Positions 34,682 through 43,699 of a DNA stretch of 64,000 bases are shown one piece after another. How positions within the stretch are numbered: the stretch's first letter is position 1; the number at the start of each line of letters is the position of its first letter. This stretch comes from Persicitalea jodogahamensis (lineage in GTDB: Bacteria > Bacteroidota > Bacteroidia > Cytophagales > Spirosomataceae): positions 124,001 to 188,000 of the forward strand of contig NZ_BMXF01000006.1 in the NCBI RefSeq assembly GCF_014651615.1, read 5' to 3'. The notes under the pieces were generated by a model, which had not been told where the DNA came from, ran no database searches, and was given only the letters and a program-made list of their open reading frames with translations. Position numbers and translations under genes: made by a program.

Positions 34682-36184
34682 TTAAATATTTGAAATTTCA
34701 CCGCCGGATTCACCATTTGCCTCTTTCCAGCGTCCGTAAGCGTCCCGGTATTCTTCTACCCGCCCGGCATCGGGTTCAATAGTATGCGTGGCGGTGAGAC
34801 CCACAAAAGCTTCCTCGCGATTTTTATAGTAGCCTAAGCCCATGCCCGCACCCCGGGCGGCACCCTGAGAACCGTCAGTATTGTAAAGCTCCACCGTTGC
34901 CCCCGAAACGCTGGCAAAGGTTTCGCGAAAAATCGGGCTGAGAAACATATTGGCCTCCCCGGCGCGAATGTTTTTGAGCGACACGCCCAGGTTTTCCATC
35001 AACTGCATTCCGTAGTATAAAGCGAACACAATGCCTTCCTGCGACGCCCGAATGAGGTGACTCAGGCCGTGACGGTTGAACTGCAAACCCTGGAAGGTGG
35101 CACCAGGATCGCTGTTGCAGAGCATCCGCTCGGCGCCGTTGCCGAAGGGAAGACACAGCAGGCCATCGGAGCCGATGGGGGCTTGCGCGGCGAGGTCATT
35201 CATTTCAGGATACGACAAACGACGGTTCAGGATATTGTTCCGCAACCAGCTATTGACGATGCCCGTGCCGTTGACGCACAGCAACACGCCGTAGCGCGGC
35301 GTACCCAGCTTGTGGTTGACGTGCAAAAAAGTATTCACCCGCGACTCGGCGTCGAACTTCGACTGGTCACTCACGCCGTAAACTACGCCCGAAGTACCCG
35401 CGGTGGCAGCCACCTCGCCCGGTTCCAGTACGTTCAGCGAAAAGGCATTGTTAGGCTGATCCCCGGCACGGTAAGTGACGGGTGTTCCCTCTGCCAGGCC
35501 CAAAGCTTCGGCGGCAGAACTGGTAAGTTCTCCCTGATTGCCGAAGGTAGGAAACACCTGCGGCAATAAGTCGGCCTCAAAACCGAAGTAATCCAGTAAA
35601 AATCCGGCGGGCTGTTCGTCCAGAAAATCCCAGAAAATCCCTTCCGACAATCCCGAGGGCGTCGTGGCTACTTCATTTGTCATGCGGGCGGCCAGGTAGT
35701 CGCCGGGGAGCATGAACTTGTGGACTTTCGCGTACACTTCCGGTTCGTTCTGCTTGACCCATGCCAGTTTGGAAGCCGTAAAATTACCCGGCGAGTTGAG
35801 CAGATGTGGCAGCACTATCTCGGGGCCCATCGCTTCCAGGGCGGCGTTGCCTATCTCCACGGCGCGGCTATCGCACCAGATGATCGACGGGCGCAGTACA
35901 TTCATTTCCTTGTCCACCACCACCAGGCCGTGCATTTGGTAGGAAATGCCGATGGCTTTCACCTGATCGGGCGAAAGTCCCGATTTCTGCATTACGGCTT
36001 TCGATGCCCGGCAGGCGTTGGCCCACCACTGTTCGGGTTGCTGTTCGGCGAAGCCCGGTTGCGGGGCATCCATTGGCATTTCGGTTTCGGGAAAGAAAGC
36101 CGAGGCTACCACTTGTCCCGTGTCGGCAGCCAGCAGGCAGGCTTTCACGGACGAACTACCGACGTCGAATCCAAGGAAGTACAT
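34682..36184 (-). CDS. xylB: Xylulokinase, FGGY family
   Basis: 500 residues. FGGY carbohydrate kinase with the N-terminal phosphate-1 motif FLGFDVGSSSVKACLL, substrate region GISYQMHGLVVVD, RPSIIWCDSRA, TPSGLSEGIFWDF and the C-terminal ATP-binding block SGATVELYNTDGSQGAARGAGMG. These fit xylulokinase, which phosphorylates D-xylulose for the pentose phosphate pathway; related FGGY kinases act on similar sugars, so the name is likely but not proved. No xylose isomerase or transporter is adjacent. A -7 box precedes it at 36228-36221. Confidence 0.88.
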   Translation of the reverse strand: MYFLGFDVGSSSVKACLLAADTGQVVASAFFPETEMPMDAPQPGFAEQQPEQWWANACRASKAVMQKSGLSPDQVKAIGISYQMHGLVVVDKEMNVLRPSIIWCDSRAVEIGNAALEAMGPEIVLPHLLNSPGNFTASKLAWVKQNEPEVYAKVHKFMLPGDYLAARMTNEVATTPSGLSEGIFWDFLDEQPAGFLLDYFGFEADLLPQVFPTFGNQGELTSSAAEALGLAEGTPVTYRAGDQPNNAFSLNVLEPGEVAATAGTSGVVYGVSDQSKFDAESRVNTFLHVNHKLGTPRYGVLLCVNGTGIVNSWLRNNILNRRLSYPEMNDLAAQAPIGSDGLLCLPFGNGAERMLCNSDPGATFQGLQFNRHGLSHLIRASQEGIVFALYYGMQLMENLGVSLKNIRAGEANMFLSPIFRETFASVSGATVELYNTDGSQGAARGAGMGLGYYKNREEAFVGLTATHTIEPDAGRVEEYRDAYGRWKEANGESGGEISNI

Positions 36185-36220
36185 AGGGGTTTTTAATTAA
36201 AAAGTGGTGAAGTTGATGTA

Positions 36221-36228
36221 CAAAGGTA
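36221..36228 (-). promoter_or_regulatory. -7 box for xylB
   Basis: TACCTTTG on the minus strand, exact match, 37 bases before the ATG; a TTG lies 21 bases further upstream. The rest of 36185-36437 contains a short repeat shared with 56234-56320. Confidence 0.6.
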
Positions 36229-36437
36229 CAAAGCTGCCAAGCGACAAAACAAGCGTACCTTGTTCAGTAGCTTTGTCGTGATGAGTATTCATAAATGCCG
36301 GAACGGAAAAAAGACGGATTCGGGAGTTTTTTGCCTAAATTCAGGGCGATATCATTTTTGGCGAAATGCCAGGCTGTACAGCTTCAGCTCGATCCTCAGC
36401 CCGACCGATTGACTTACTTTACCATCCATATCCAATC

Positions 36438-38039
36438 ATGAAATTCGACTACATCATCGTGGGGGCAGGCTCGGCAGGCTGCGTTCTGGCCAACCGACTT
36501 TCGGCTGACCCTGCGGTTACGGTGCTACTGTTGGAAGCAGGCGGGCCGGATCGAAAAATGGAGATTCATATCCCGGCAGCTTATGCCAAACTGAATCGCA
36601 CCGAGGTCGATTGGGGCTACTCTACCGAACCGCAGGAACACGTATTGAACCGCCGGCTGTATTTGCCCCGTGGCAAAACGCTGGGTGGAAGTAGTTCCAT
36701 TAATGCAATGGCCTATGTGCGCGGCAATCGGGCCGACTATGACGAGTGGGCTGCGCTGGGTAATCCCGGATGGAGTTACGAAGAGGTACTTCCTTACTTT
36801 GTACGTTCGGAACATAATGAACAAATTACCAATCAGTATCATGGCCACGACGGCGAACTGAATGTGACTTTTGCCCAGCGGTATCAGACGCCCGTCGCGG
36901 AGGCTTTTGTGGCGGCCTGCGTAGAGAATGGGTTACCCGAAAACCGGGATTACAATGGGGCCGAACAGCGCGGTGCGGGGTTACTTCAGTTCACGATCAA
37001 AAATCAGAAACGGCATAGCGCATCGGCGGCCTTTCTGCGGCCCGTCATGAGTCGGCCCAATCTCACGATCATCACCCATGCCTTGACGGAACGCATTATT
37101 GTCCAGAATGATAGAGCAGTCGGTGTAGTTTTCCGGTCGGCCCGGTCGGGGCAGCAAGAGGCGATGGCCAGCAAGGAGGTGATTCTGTCGGCGGGCGTCT
37201 TTAACTCGCCCCAGCTGTTGATGTTGTCAGGCGTGGGCGACGCCGAAATGCTGAAAGCAAACGGTATTGCGGTTAAAAAACACTTACCCGGCGTTGGTCA
37301 AAACCTACAGGACCACCTGTTTTTCCCGATAACTACCCTGTCAAAAATTCCCCTGATTAATAATGAGCTGACTTTGCCCCGCCAACTACGGGGCTTCCTG
37401 CAGTACACCCTGTTCAAGAGCGGCCCCCTAACGATCAGCCCGCTGGAGGCAGTCGCCTTCCTGAAAGTGACCGACTCGCCTGATCCGGTGGATATGCAGT
37501 TCCATTTTTCACCCGTTCACCTGGGTAGAGATTACGTAGCCGACCTGTACGACCTTGACACATTGCCACGCACGGGCGGCTACATGGTGATGCCCATTTT
37601 GCTTAAACCCAAAAGCCGCGGTTATGTGAGCCTGAAATCTGCCAACGCCGCCGATGCGCCACGAATTCAACCCAATTTTTTTTCGGAAGAGGACGATTTG
37701 AAAATGCTTCTGGCAGGTACTAAAAAGGCGCTGGAGATTGTGCAGGCCAAGGCATTCGACGACTATCGCCAGGAAATCATTGCTCCGCCCGACTTGAGTT
37801 CGGAGGAGGCGCTGATTCTGCATATCAAAAAAAGCCTGGAAACCGTGTACCACCCAGTGGGAACCTGCAAGATGGGTGTGGATGAAGGAGCCGTTGTAGA
37901 TGAAAAACTGCGCGTCCGAGGCATCGAGGGGCTAAGGGTGGTGGACGCTTCCATCATGCCCCGCATCGTGGCGGGCAACACCAACGCTGTCGCGATCATG
38001 ATCGGCGAGAAGGGAGCAGATATGATTCTGGGAAAATAA
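36438..38039 (+). CDS. GMC-family oxidoreductase (choline dehydrogenase-like)
   Basis: 533 residues from ATG 36438 (MKFDYIIVGAGSAGCVLANRL); the upstream ATG at 36366 would add 24 residues before the FAD motif. FAD-binding GAGSAG, then the GMC signatures RGKTLGGSSSINAM and SAGVFNSPQLLMLSGVG. C-terminal catalytic pair region YHPVGTCKMG...VVDASIMPRIVAGNTNA. Members oxidise alcohols such as choline, glucose or aryl alcohols using FAD. No signal peptide. The substrate is not known; the betA label cannot be justified without its partner gene betB. A second, distinct GMC gene lies at 48819. Confidence 0.9.
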   Translation: MKFDYIIVGAGSAGCVLANRLSADPAVTVLLLEAGGPDRKMEIHIPAAYAKLNRTEVDWGYSTEPQEHVLNRRLYLPRGKTLGGSSSINAMAYVRGNRADYDEWAALGNPGWSYEEVLPYFVRSEHNEQITNQYHGHDGELNVTFAQRYQTPVAEAFVAACVENGLPENRDYNGAEQRGAGLLQFTIKNQKRHSASAAFLRPVMSRPNLTIITHALTERIIVQNDRAVGVVFRSARSGQQEAMASKEVILSAGVFNSPQLLMLSGVGDAEMLKANGIAVKKHLPGVGQNLQDHLFFPITTLSKIPLINNELTLPRQLRGFLQYTLFKSGPLTISPLEAVAFLKVTDSPDPVDMQFHFSPVHLGRDYVADLYDLDTLPRTGGYMVMPILLKPKSRGYVSLKSANAADAPRIQPNFFSEEDDLKMLLAGTKKALEIVQAKAFDDYRQEIIAPPDLSSEEALILHIKKSLETVYHPVGTCKMGVDEGAVVDEKLRVRGIEGLRVVDASIMPRIVAGNTNAVAIMIGEKGADMILGK

Positions 38040-38052
38040 ATGAATGGGATGG

Positions 38053-39189
38053 TCAATTCACCCGCCCATATTTCTTCATCAGTTCCATCACCTTTTCGCG
38101 TGAAAGCTCCTGAATTTTGTGGCCTTGGGTACCTTCGGACGTCGTGGCCATGAAGAGAGAATTGACGATGGCTTCCTCCGTGGCCTCAATTGCCGCCAGG
38201 AAAAGTGGCGACATGTAGTCATTATGCAGCAATGTCACCGCCGCCGTGGGCTGATCGGTATCGTGCGGAATACGGTAAGCGGTGGAAAAGGCGATGACGT
38301 AATCTCCGCTACCGTTGGAGGCGATGCCTCCCGTGCGGGCCAGGCCCATAATGGCCCGCTTGGCCAGTCGTTTCAGGTTGCGGGCGTCGAGTGGGGCGTC
38401 TGTCGCCACGATCATCATGCACGATCCGTCCGACGACTTGTCCAGCGTTTCTTTGAAAGAATACTGACCCAATTCTTCGCCTACCGGAACGCCGTTGATT
38501 TGCAGCACGCCGCCAAAGTTGCTCTGCACCAGAATCCCCACTGTGTAGCCGCCCAGTTTTTCGGGTAGTTTGCGGGAAGAAGTACCAATGCCGCCCTTCC
38601 AGCCGAAAGCAACGGTGCCCGTTCCGGCCCCGACGTTGCCCTCAGCCACGGCGCCGCTTTGCGCCTTTTTAATGGCTTCCAGCACATGTTCCTTTTTCAC
38701 GTGACGACCCCGAATATCATTGAGGTAGCCGTCGTTGGTCTCGCCTACCACCGGATTAGCCGAGCGCGCGTTTTCGTTGCCTGCCTGCCCGAGCGTCCAG
38801 TCGAGCAGCGCATCGGCGGCGGTGGGTACGCTCAGGGTGTTGGTCAGGATAATCGGTGTTTCGAGTGTACCCAGTTCCTCGACCTGCGAGGAGCCGGCCA
38901 GTTTGCCGAAGCCGTTGCCTACATACACTGCCGCTGGTACTTTCTGTTGAAACACATTGCCATCATGGGGCAAAATGGCCGTTACGCCCGTGCGGACGTC
39001 CTGCCCCTGCACCAGCGTCACCTGCCCGACTTTCACACCCGCCACGTCGGTAATGGCGTTCAGCTTTCCGGTGGGTAGTACGCCAATTTTAATATTTAAC
39101 TCGCGGGGGCGGGGCTGGGCTTTCATTGAGGAAGAAAGGAGTCCTCCGACTACGCTCAGGATGACAGAGAAAAGGAGGACGAGTTTCAT
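38053..39189 (-). CDS. P1-family (DmpA-like) aminopeptidase, exported
   Basis: 378 residues. Signal peptide to about 24 (MKLVLLFSVILSVVGGLLSSSMKAQ). The body is a DmpA-type self-processing aminopeptidase: LNAITDVAGVKVGQVTLVQG, VPAAVYVGNGFGKLAGSSQVEELGTLETPI, GTVAFGWKGGIGTSSR, and DGSCMMIVATDAPLDARNLKRLA, in which the Gly-Ser junction is the place where DmpA enzymes cut themselves to make the active N-terminal nucleophile. They release D- or L-amino acids or act on beta-peptides. It is convergent with the GMC oxidoreductase (13 bases between stops). Confidence 0.9.
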   Translation of the reverse strand: MKLVLLFSVILSVVGGLLSSSMKAQPRPRELNIKIGVLPTGKLNAITDVAGVKVGQVTLVQGQDVRTGVTAILPHDGNVFQQKVPAAVYVGNGFGKLAGSSQVEELGTLETPIILTNTLSVPTAADALLDWTLGQAGNENARSANPVVGETNDGYLNDIRGRHVKKEHVLEAIKKAQSGAVAEGNVGAGTGTVAFGWKGGIGTSSRKLPEKLGGYTVGILVQSNFGGVLQINGVPVGEELGQYSFKETLDKSSDGSCMMIVATDAPLDARNLKRLAKRAIMGLARTGGIASNGSGDYVIAFSTAYRIPHDTDQPTAAVTLLHNDYMSPLFLAAIEATEEAIVNSLFMATTSEGTQGHKIQELSREKVMELMKKYGRVN

Positions 39190-39281
39190 GATGGGTACTT
39201 TAATTCCAGATGATTTTCTTGCTTAGACTGATCAGCCATTCGGCAAATACTCACTTTGTGCCGGAGCGCCGTGCCGCTTTG

Positions 39282-39824
39282 TTACTCTGCCCCTTTTTCA
39301 TACAAGACATGTATCCCGGCCAGATTCCTGCCGTGTTCTTCATAGTCAAGCCCGAAGCCGACGACGAAGCGATTTTCAATCTTGAAGCCGAGGTACCGGA
39401 TGCGCACGTCTTCACGCAGGGCATCAGGCTTGTGAAGCAGGGTCGCGATTTCTACGCTGGAAGCTCCCTGGCCGCTGAGTTGGGCGGTGAGCTGGGCCAT
39501 CGTCAAGCCGGTGTCTACAATATCTTCCACAATGACGACGTGGCGATCCTGAACCGATTCTTCCAGGCCGATAATCTGTTTCACGCGGCCTGACGACCCC
39601 ATGCTCTCGTAGCTGGAAAGCCGCACGAACGTGATTTCGCAGGGGGTACTTAAGTGCTTGAACAACTCGGCGGCAAAAAGAAAAGCGCCTTTCAGCACCA
39701 CGATGAACAGCGGGTTTTTACCTTCGTAGTCTTTATCAAGTTCGCGAGCCAGTTCGACAATCCGTTTTTCCAACTCGACAGGTTCCAGAAAAGGGACAAA
39801 GGTTTTATCTTTTATGGTAATCAT
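39282..39824 (-). CDS. hpt: Hypoxanthine phosphoribosyltransferase
   Basis: 180 residues from ATG 39824 (MITIKDKTFVPF); an upstream start at 39884 would add 20 residues that do not fit the family. Binding blocks: LFIVVLKGAFLFAAEL, the PRPP loop HVVIVEDIVDTGLTMAQ, and GFGLDYEEHGRNLAGIHVL at the C-terminus. The enzyme salvages hypoxanthine (and perhaps guanine) to nucleotides using PRPP. It is cytoplasmic. The neighbour is a divergent TPR gene, with about 110 bases between the starts. Confidence 0.94.
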   Translation of the reverse strand: MITIKDKTFVPFLEPVELEKRIVELARELDKDYEGKNPLFIVVLKGAFLFAAELFKHLSTPCEITFVRLSSYESMGSSGRVKQIIGLEESVQDRHVVIVEDIVDTGLTMAQLTAQLSGQGASSVEIATLLHKPDALREDVRIRYLGFKIENRFVVGFGLDYEEHGRNLAGIHVLYEKGAE

Positions 39825-39936
39825 AAACGTGTTTGGCAGAGATGCCCAAATTACCGCCTTTTTTAAAATTACTCCCCACCGCAAACGGAAAATTACGATC
39901 CTGCGTTACTTAGGACAAGATTTTTTGTCCGATTTT

Positions 39937-41175
39937 ATGTCAAAAATAAATATTAAATATTCCCTCATATTGCTGTTTTTGGGGCTTCTGGCCTTGCCCT
40001 CGGCGCGGGCTCAGTCGCCTTATTCGCAGTCTGATCTGGACAAGAACTACGATATGCTGCTGGCAAATCCCGGCGTGCAGATCGAAGCGACCGAGGCCAT
40101 CAACAAACTGTACAACTACAAATTTGGCGATGCGGAGGCAGAGTTCAATTGGTTGAGGTACCGCTACCCCAACCACCCCATGCCGCAGTTCCTGATGGGC
40201 CTGGCCGATTGGTGGAAGATTGTACCAAATACCGACAATACCGCCTACGACAATCGCTTCCTGGCCCGCATGGATTCATGTATTTATCTGGCGGAGAAGC
40301 TCTACGACCAGAAAGAAAACAAAGTGGAACCTGCCTTTTTTCTGGCCGCTTCCTACGCTTTCAAAGGCAGGCTCTACGCCGAGCGGCGGCAGTGGACCAA
40401 AGCCACTTTTGCGGGAAAAAATGCCCTGAAGTACCTCGAAAAGAGTAAAGGCTACGGCGACCTGAGTCCGGAGCTGCTCTTCGGCGACGGAATTTACAAC
40501 TACTATTCTGAGTGGATTCCGAAGGAGTACCCGATCCTGAAACCGGTCCTGATTTTCTTTCAAAAGGGAAACAAGAAGCTGGGGATTCAGCAACTGGAGA
40601 AAGTGGCCAACAATGCTTTTTACACCCGGGTGGAGGCCCGCTACTTCCTTTTGCAGATTTATAGCCTGGAAAACCAGTATGGTAAGGCCTACGACATGGC
40701 CAAGTACATGTGGCAAACTTACCCGGACAACCCGTACTTCGAGCGGTACTTTTGCCGTTCGGCCTTCGTGACTGGTCATGCTGCCGAGGCGCAGCAGGCC
40801 GCCCGCAATATGCTGGATAAGATCGAGCGCCGCATGCCGGGCTACGAAGGCGTAAGCGGACGCAACGCGGCCTACGTGCTGGCATATTATAAGTTCAACT
40901 ACGAGAAGAACTACGATGAAGCCGCCGACTACTACCAAAAGGCCATCAACTTCTCGGTGCAGACTAAGTCGCTGGACGCTGGCTACTACGTATCCTCGCT
41001 GATAGGACTAGGCAAAGTGGCTGAGGCAAGGAAAGACATTGAAGAAGCCCAACGCTACTACAAACTGGCCCTCGATAAGGCCGACCGGAAGTCGAGCCAG
41101 CATAAGGAGGCCAAGAAAGCGATCGACGACCTCAAAAAGTCCCGTCGTGAAGACCGCCGTAGCCGGAGAAGGTAG
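39937..41175 (+). CDS. Exported TPR-like protein
   Basis: 412 residues from ATG 39937; the in-frame start at 39814 lies inside hpt's own leader and would give a poor N-terminus. Signal peptide MSKINIKYSLILLFLGLLALPSARAQ, then several helical repeats of TPR type (for example YNYKFGDAEAEFNWLRYRYP and the run from YGKAYDMAKYMWQTYPDNPYFERYF on). The C-terminus is very basic (KKSRREDRRSRRR). Function unknown; its tail may bind nucleic acid or an acidic surface but this is a guess. Confidence 0.8.
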   Translation: MSKINIKYSLILLFLGLLALPSARAQSPYSQSDLDKNYDMLLANPGVQIEATEAINKLYNYKFGDAEAEFNWLRYRYPNHPMPQFLMGLADWWKIVPNTDNTAYDNRFLARMDSCIYLAEKLYDQKENKVEPAFFLAASYAFKGRLYAERRQWTKATFAGKNALKYLEKSKGYGDLSPELLFGDGIYNYYSEWIPKEYPILKPVLIFFQKGNKKLGIQQLEKVANNAFYTRVEARYFLLQIYSLENQYGKAYDMAKYMWQTYPDNPYFERYFCRSAFVTGHAAEAQQAARNMLDKIERRMPGYEGVSGRNAAYVLAYYKFNYEKNYDEAADYYQKAINFSVQTKSLDAGYYVSSLIGLGKVAEARKDIEEAQRYYKLALDKADRKSSQHKEAKKAIDDLKKSRREDRRSRRR

Positions 41176-41234
41176 CCATCCGGCGCACCAAGCCGCAGAT
41201 TTGATAAAAGTTTTTGAAAGATTTGTCAAAAATG

Positions 41235-41266
41235 TTTGGGCAATCCAAAACGGCCACCTATTTTTG
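41235..41266 (+). promoter_or_regulatory. Promoter of tRNA-Phe
   Basis: TTTG (41235-41238), 20-base spacer, exact TATTTTTG (41259-41266). Transcript start expected near 41272, about 20 bases before the tRNA. This is the cleanest promoter in the window. Confidence 0.8.
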
Positions 41267-41292
41267 CAGTCCCAAACGGGGCCAGTGAGCGC

Positions 41293-41365
41293 GGTGATGT
41301 AGCTCAGTTGGTAGAGCAAAGGACTGAAAATCCTTGTGTCGGCGGTTCGATTCCGTCCATCACCA
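41293..41365 (+). tRNA. tRNA-Phe (GAA)
   Basis: Cloverleaf: acceptor GGTGATG/CATCACC, D arm GCTC-AGTTGGTA-GAGC, anticodon stem AAGGA/TCCTT with loop CTGAAAA (anticodon GAA), T arm GGCGG-TTCGATT-CCGTC. CCA not encoded. Confidence 0.96.
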
Positions 41366-41376
41366 CTCAGAAAATC

Positions 41377-41415
41377 AGGCAGTTGCGATGTAAAAATCGT
41401 GACTGCCTTTTTTTT
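41377..41415 (+). terminator. Terminator of tRNA-Phe
   Basis: AGGCAGT pairs with ACTGCCT, with an inner CGAT/ATCG stem, followed by a T run, a dozen bases after the tRNA. Confidence 0.82.
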
Positions 41416-41479
41416 GTTCTAAAAGCTGCAATTAAAAGGACAAGCTGGTAGCTCGAAGAGAACTTTCCGGTCACCCTAC

Positions 41480-42301
41480 CTACTCTTCCCCCAGCCACGT
41501 CATCCTTTCTTTCGGAATATCCTGCCCGATGGCGGTTGTGATCCGCGCGACCATACTTTCGACCGACTCGTCGGGCAGAAAGTGCATGGGTGGCTTGAAT
41601 TGCACGGTGAGTTTGGTATTCCGCTTCTTGAAGCGCAGGCCCTTTTTGTCGAAAGCGCGACGAAATCCGTTGATTTCCACCGGGATCACGATAGGCTGGT
41701 GTTCTTTGATGAGGTAAGCCGTGCCTTTGCGGATGGGTGCGTAGGGCTTGGTGGTTCCCTGCGGGAAGCTCACAACCCAGCCGTGGTCGAGGCCCATGCC
41801 GATTTTGTCCTGGGCGCTGTTGTCGAGACTGCGTTTGACGTTTTCGCCCTGGGCCCGCCACGAACGCTCCACCGTAATGGCCCCGCCAATACTAAACAGC
41901 CGGGGCAGAATACCACCCTCTTTCATGGTTTCGGAGGCCGCCACGTAGTAGTTGCGGACGCGGGGCGAGAACAGGTAAAAAGGCGGTGAGATACTATCCT
42001 TATAGCCCCATTTCACAGCGCAGAAAATGTGGTAAAAAGCAATGACGTCGGCAAAGTAGGTCTGGTGATTAGATAGGAAAAGTACCCCATGGTCGGGCAG
42101 ATTGAGGAGGTGTTCGGTGCCTTTGATGCGGATTTTGTTCACCGCCGTGTAGCGGTAGTAGGTAAACCAGCCGATGATCATAATCGCCAGCCGTCGCACG
42201 ATCAGTAGGTTGCCGAACGGATCTTTCTCGAACAGACCCAAAAAGTCCAGCCGATCAAGCCACCTGGGAAGTACGCTGTATGTGGTCTTGGGTTTTAGCA
42301 T
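41480..42301 (-). CDS. 1-acyl-sn-glycerol-3-phosphate acyltransferase-like (PlsC family)
   Basis: 273 residues. Acyltransferase block I is NHQTYFAD (HX4D), block II-like GGAITVERSW and block III FPQGTTKPYAP. One or two hydrophobic segments near residues 35-50 anchor it to the inner face of the membrane. PlsC-type enzymes add the second fatty acid to lysophosphatidic acid in phospholipid synthesis; related members acylate other lipids. It stands alone, convergent with the tRNA-Phe transcript. The upstream 100 bases contain TTGCGC-GTTTT-GCGCAA, a small palindrome of unknown role. Confidence 0.86.
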   Translation of the reverse strand: MLKPKTTYSVLPRWLDRLDFLGLFEKDPFGNLLIVRRLAIMIIGWFTYYRYTAVNKIRIKGTEHLLNLPDHGVLFLSNHQTYFADVIAFYHIFCAVKWGYKDSISPPFYLFSPRVRNYYVAASETMKEGGILPRLFSIGGAITVERSWRAQGENVKRSLDNSAQDKIGMGLDHGWVVSFPQGTTKPYAPIRKGTAYLIKEHQPIVIPVEINGFRRAFDKKGLRFKKRNTKLTVQFKPPMHFLPDESVESMVARITTAIGQDIPKERMTWLGEE

Positions 42302-42403
42302 TTACCATACATAATCTTGATTGCGCGTTTTGCGCAACACCACGATGATTCTTTTAAGCAAAAAAAGCTATTCCAAATCATTCACAAAGCGTTCTGAGCG
42401 GAT

Positions 42404-42808
42404 TTATCTTTCCAAAAACTGAATCATATTCCCTTCTCCGTCCAGCGCCGAGCGCACTTTGCCGCCGCCGATGGCATCGATAATCTCGCTACTCCACGCA
42501 ATCCCCTTGCGATCAAGGATAGCCACGGCTTCTTCCAGATTGGGTACCCGAAACGCCACGTGCGACCATCCCGGCGTCCAGGTGGTGCGCGTTTGGCGGG
42601 GTGTGTCGTCTTTGGGCATGATTTCCAGCAAAGTACCATCGGGTGCTTTCAAAATCCAGACGGGCTTGGGCGGACGGGCGTTCCAGTCACAATGCTGTTT
42701 TTCGTACCCCAGAAAGTCGCAGTACCAGTCGGCGAGTTTTTCCACGTCGTCCGCCGCCACAGCGGGGTGATCGATGCCCAGGAAGTCTATTTTTTCTGTA
42801 TTTCCCAT
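42404..42808 (-). CDS. VOC (glyoxalase-fold) family protein
   Basis: 134 residues, one pair of beta-alpha-beta-beta-beta modules of the vicinal oxygen chelate fold. Possible metal ligands are the His of GIDHPAV near residue 14, the Glu of LLEIMP, the His of WSHVAFRVP and the final Glu region of GNMIQFLE. Members include glyoxalase I, dioxygenases and resistance proteins; the activity here is unknown. Its start overlaps the end of the SASA lipoprotein gene by 22 bases, so the two are probably translated together. Confidence 0.82.
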   Translation of the reverse strand: MGNTEKIDFLGIDHPAVAADDVEKLADWYCDFLGYEKQHCDWNARPPKPVWILKAPDGTLLEIMPKDDTPRQTRTTWTPGWSHVAFRVPNLEEAVAILDRKGIAWSSEIIDAIGGGKVRSALDGEGNMIQFLER

Positions 42809-43596
42809 AGTTTTTCGGCGTAGCGTTTGCCCAATTCCCGCGCCGAAGGCGTATCGAAGTGCGTCGTGTCGCCTTTGTGGCTCAGACCTGCCGACGACAC
42901 CGCGTACACATTCGGGTGGTTTTGGGGAAAGTTGGTTATGATTTGGTTGATTGGTAAAGCATTTGGATTCTTTTTAACGATGAAATCGCCCAAGGTACCC
43001 AGGATGATAGGCGTGTTGGGTGCGTCGAGGTCGCGGCGCAATCTGCTGAAAAATTCGTCGAGTTTCTCTTCGTAAACTTTGTTTCGCACCGGATTACTAT
43101 CCGACTCGCCCTGATGCCAGAGAATCGCTTTGATTTTACCTTTCTTTTGGGCCTCGCTCACCCGTTGGAGCATGGCATCGTACGCGTAAATACCCGTTTG
43201 AGCGTGTTTTTGGCCTGGCTGCCAGTCGTCGATGCCGCTGCCGCCTACGGCGCAGGGAATCAGGCCGATTTGAGTTTTCGGGTTCAGCTCCAGCCAACGC
43301 TCGGCGAAGGCCAGCCCCGGCCCCACGCCTACCATCGTAGGCTTATCGAAGTGCAGCGGATCCCGGGCAACTACCCATTCATTTTCGGCATTCAACACCG
43401 CAATATTCTGATTCGCGGATTTTGGGTTAGCATCCAGCGGTCCGCGGCCGGCCATGTTGGATTGGCCAATCAGCAGAAAAAGATCCATTTCTCTGCCGGA
43501 AGTCGGCTTTTTTGACGCCGTGGCACAGGCCATGACCAGCCCCAACAGGACTAAACAGGCTGACTTACTCGCATTGATTTTAATTTTCATGAGCAC
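42787..43596 (-). CDS. SASA-family esterase lipoprotein
   Basis: 269 residues (start ATG 43596, or 43590 at MKIKINASK). Lipoprotein signal with lipobox LVMAC. The esterase core shows LFLLIGQSNMAGRGP (catalytic Ser), GLIPCAVGGSGIDDW, ILWHQGESDS and a C-terminal Asp/His region, KGDTTHFDTPSAREL. This is the carbohydrate acetyl esterase group (DUF303/SASA). It is shorter than the 27054 protein. It likely removes O-acetyl groups from glycans at the cell surface. It overlaps the downstream VOC gene by 22 bases. Confidence 0.86.
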   Translation of the reverse strand: MLMKIKINASKSACLVLLGLVMACATASKKPTSGREMDLFLLIGQSNMAGRGPLDANPKSANQNIAVLNAENEWVVARDPLHFDKPTMVGVGPGLAFAERWLELNPKTQIGLIPCAVGGSGIDDWQPGQKHAQTGIYAYDAMLQRVSEAQKKGKIKAILWHQGESDSNPVRNKVYEEKLDEFFSRLRRDLDAPNTPIILGTLGDFIVKKNPNALPINQIITNFPQNHPNVYAVSSAGLSHKGDTTHFDTPSARELGKRYAEKLWEIQKK

Positions 43597-43629
43597 AAAG
43601 GGCAGGTGTCCTGCCAGAATAACACTTTT

Positions 43630-43660
43630 TTTGATATGAGGGGCAAATCTTTTACTTTTG
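43630..43660 (+). promoter_or_regulatory. Promoter of the DUF3127 gene
   Basis: TTTG (43630-43633), 19-base spacer and exact TACTTTTG (43653-43660), 40 bases before the ATG. Confidence 0.75.
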
Positions 43661-43699
43661 GCAAGGTATCAATTCAATTTTTTGTAAAAAATCATATTC

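Noticed and set aside
39814-39936. Extended start for the TPR-like protein after hpt
   Set aside because: It would place the start inside the hpt start region and delay the signal peptide by 41 residues.
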